In this document: in pieces, positions 39,950 to 40,556 of the stretch
Layout: the number at the start of each line of letters is the position of its first letter
Numbering within the stretch: position 1 is the first letter of the stretch
Assembly: GCF_003417065.2 (NCBI RefSeq)
Contig: NZ_QVLT01000038.1
Span: 1 to 40,556, forward strand
Source: Hymenobacter lapidiphilus
Lineage (GTDB): Bacteria; Bacteroidota; Bacteroidia; Cytophagales; Hymenobacteraceae
Length of the DNA: 40,556 nt
Direction: 5' to 3'
Notes under the pieces: model-generated
Seen by the model: only the letters and a program-made list of their open reading frames with translations
The model's database searches: none
Told to the model about the DNA's origin: nothing
Position numbers and translations under genes: made by a program

Positions 39950-40450
39950 TTACTTACCGGCTTCGTGGCGGGCTACGCGCACGCCTACAGCCATGATGCC
40001 GGGCAGCTGATCCTGGCGCATGTACTGCTCCAGCTGAATGCGGTAGGTGCCAGGCTGGCTGAACTCCTGGTTGGGCAGGGCCAGAATACGGTGGTCGAAG
40101 ATGTCGCCGCTGCCGTTGCCCAAGGGCTCACCGGTTTTAGGGTCCATCAGGTTCATATCGTGCAGCTTGCGCGATATAATCTTACCATCAGGACCCGTAA
40201 GTGTCACGCGGGCGTAGAGGTTGTAGTAGCTGTAGTCGGCCGTGTTGCGGACGTTGAGAAACACGTCGTAGCGGGGCGCTGGGTCAGTTATTTCAAACTC
40301 GAACGTAGGCTTATTCTGTACGGCCCACACATAGGGGTCGCCGGCAGGCGAGGTCAGATCGATGTTTTTTTCGTAGACCTCGGCCGGGTCGCAGGCGGCC
40401 AGCAACAGCCCGCCCGCCAGAACCATAAATCCGCGCGATAAAGCGTGCAT
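39950..40450 (-). CDS. gldH: Gliding motility lipoprotein GldH
   Basis: 166 residues from ATG 40450; an alternative ATG at 40471 adds seven residues and overlaps the upstream stop as TGATG, so translational coupling is possible. The signal ends in lipobox LLAAC, followed by the GldH pattern DPAEVYEKNIDL, a YDVFLNVRNTADYSYYNLY beta segment and the C-terminal YRIQLEQYMRQDQLPGIMAV. GldH is an outer-membrane-side lipoprotein required for gliding and type IX secretion in Flavobacterium, and is conserved in many non-gliding Bacteroidota. Length is typical. Confidence 0.9.
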   Translation of the reverse strand: MHALSRGFMVLAGGLLLAACDPAEVYEKNIDLTSPAGDPYVWAVQNKPTFEFEITDPAPRYDVFLNVRNTADYSYYNLYARVTLTGPDGKIISRKLHDMNLMDPKTGEPLGNGSGDIFDHRILALPNQEFSQPGTYRIQLEQYMRQDQLPGIMAVGVRVARHEAGK

Positions 40451-40470
40451 AGCGTTAGAAAGGCTAAACA

Positions 40471-40556
40471 TCAGGAATCGGCGGAGGGTGAGGTGCTACC
40501 GCCGTCGGCGCGGCCTTCGCGGCCGGCCGAGCGGCCCGTGCGGCGGCTGCCCGAAC
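40471..40556 (-). CDS. C-terminal tail of the gene upstream of gldH (partial)
   Basis: The minus strand is open from the window edge to TGA at 40471-40473 and encodes an Arg/Gly/Ser-rich tail (SGSRRTGRSAGREGRADGG). In many Bacteroidota the gene before gldH encodes a PSP1-domain (RicT-like) protein, whose C-terminus is often low-complexity and basic in GC-rich species; that identity is inferred from gene order. Its stop overlaps a possible gldH start by one base. Confidence 0.45.
   Translation of the reverse strand, partial: SGSRRTGRSAGREGRADGGSTSPSADS

Overview
The window looks like chromosomal DNA of a GC-rich member of the Bacteroidota, most likely a Hymenobacter-type Cytophagales. The reasons are: promoters with the Bacteroidota -33/-7 signature (TTTG, then TAnnTTTG about 20 bases on), a gldH gliding-motility lipoprotein, a TonB-dependent receptor with an N-terminal carboxypeptidase-regulatory domain, several OmpA/glycine-zipper lipoproteins, a large bacterial alpha-2-macroglobulin, and weak or absent Shine-Dalgarno sequences. 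The genus is an inference from gene style. No phage, IS element or CRISPR array is visible; this is mostly core and envelope gene content.

Layout. 1-8.2 kb: end of a membrane-anchored protein, dnaE (replicative polymerase), an unrecognised exported protein split in two by a 13-bp tandem duplication, trxA, a MORN/TonB C-terminal protein and an Lrp/AsnC regulator. 8.2-8.7 kb: an AT-rich gene-free stretch that I read as a free-standing non-coding RNA with its own promoter, a class-II tRNA-like fold, and two hairpins that carry the same 10-base loop on different stems, the second being a terminator. 8.7-15.2 kb: dsbD, a CNNM/CBS transporter, a frameshifted gamma-carbonic-anhydrase-like gene, a radical SAM/SPASM protein and an endonuclease III. 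15.2-20 kb: envelope block of two paralogous OmpA/glycine-zipper proteins, a small glycine-zipper lipoprotein, accD, and a coiled-coil OmpA lipoprotein. 20-28.6 kb: TonB-dependent receptor, a cystathionine gamma-synthase/lyase, a TVP38/DedA-like membrane protein, tRNA-Arg(ACG), a ferredoxin-NADP reductase with its 2Fe-2S ferredoxin, and two exported proteins. 28.7-35.1 kb: an alpha-2-macroglobulin gene of about 2,100 codons broken by a one-base frameshift. 35.2-40.5 kb: DinB-like protein, an exported unknown, a triple-HhH ComEA-like protein, a gene remnant, a long disordered hydrophilic protein divergent from a cold-shock gene, gldH, and the tail of an upstream gene.

Themes. Redox is well represented (trxA, dsbD, ferredoxin/reductase), as is the envelope (OmpA, TonB, A2M, GldH). 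Three genes are broken by small indels, two of them by single missing bases, so sequencing error must be considered. Three inverted-repeat elements made of tandem heptamers, each with its own heptamer sequence, sit at nth/radical SAM, reductase/ferredoxin and, in frame, inside the A2M gene. These elements and the tRNA-like RNA are the least explained signals in the window.
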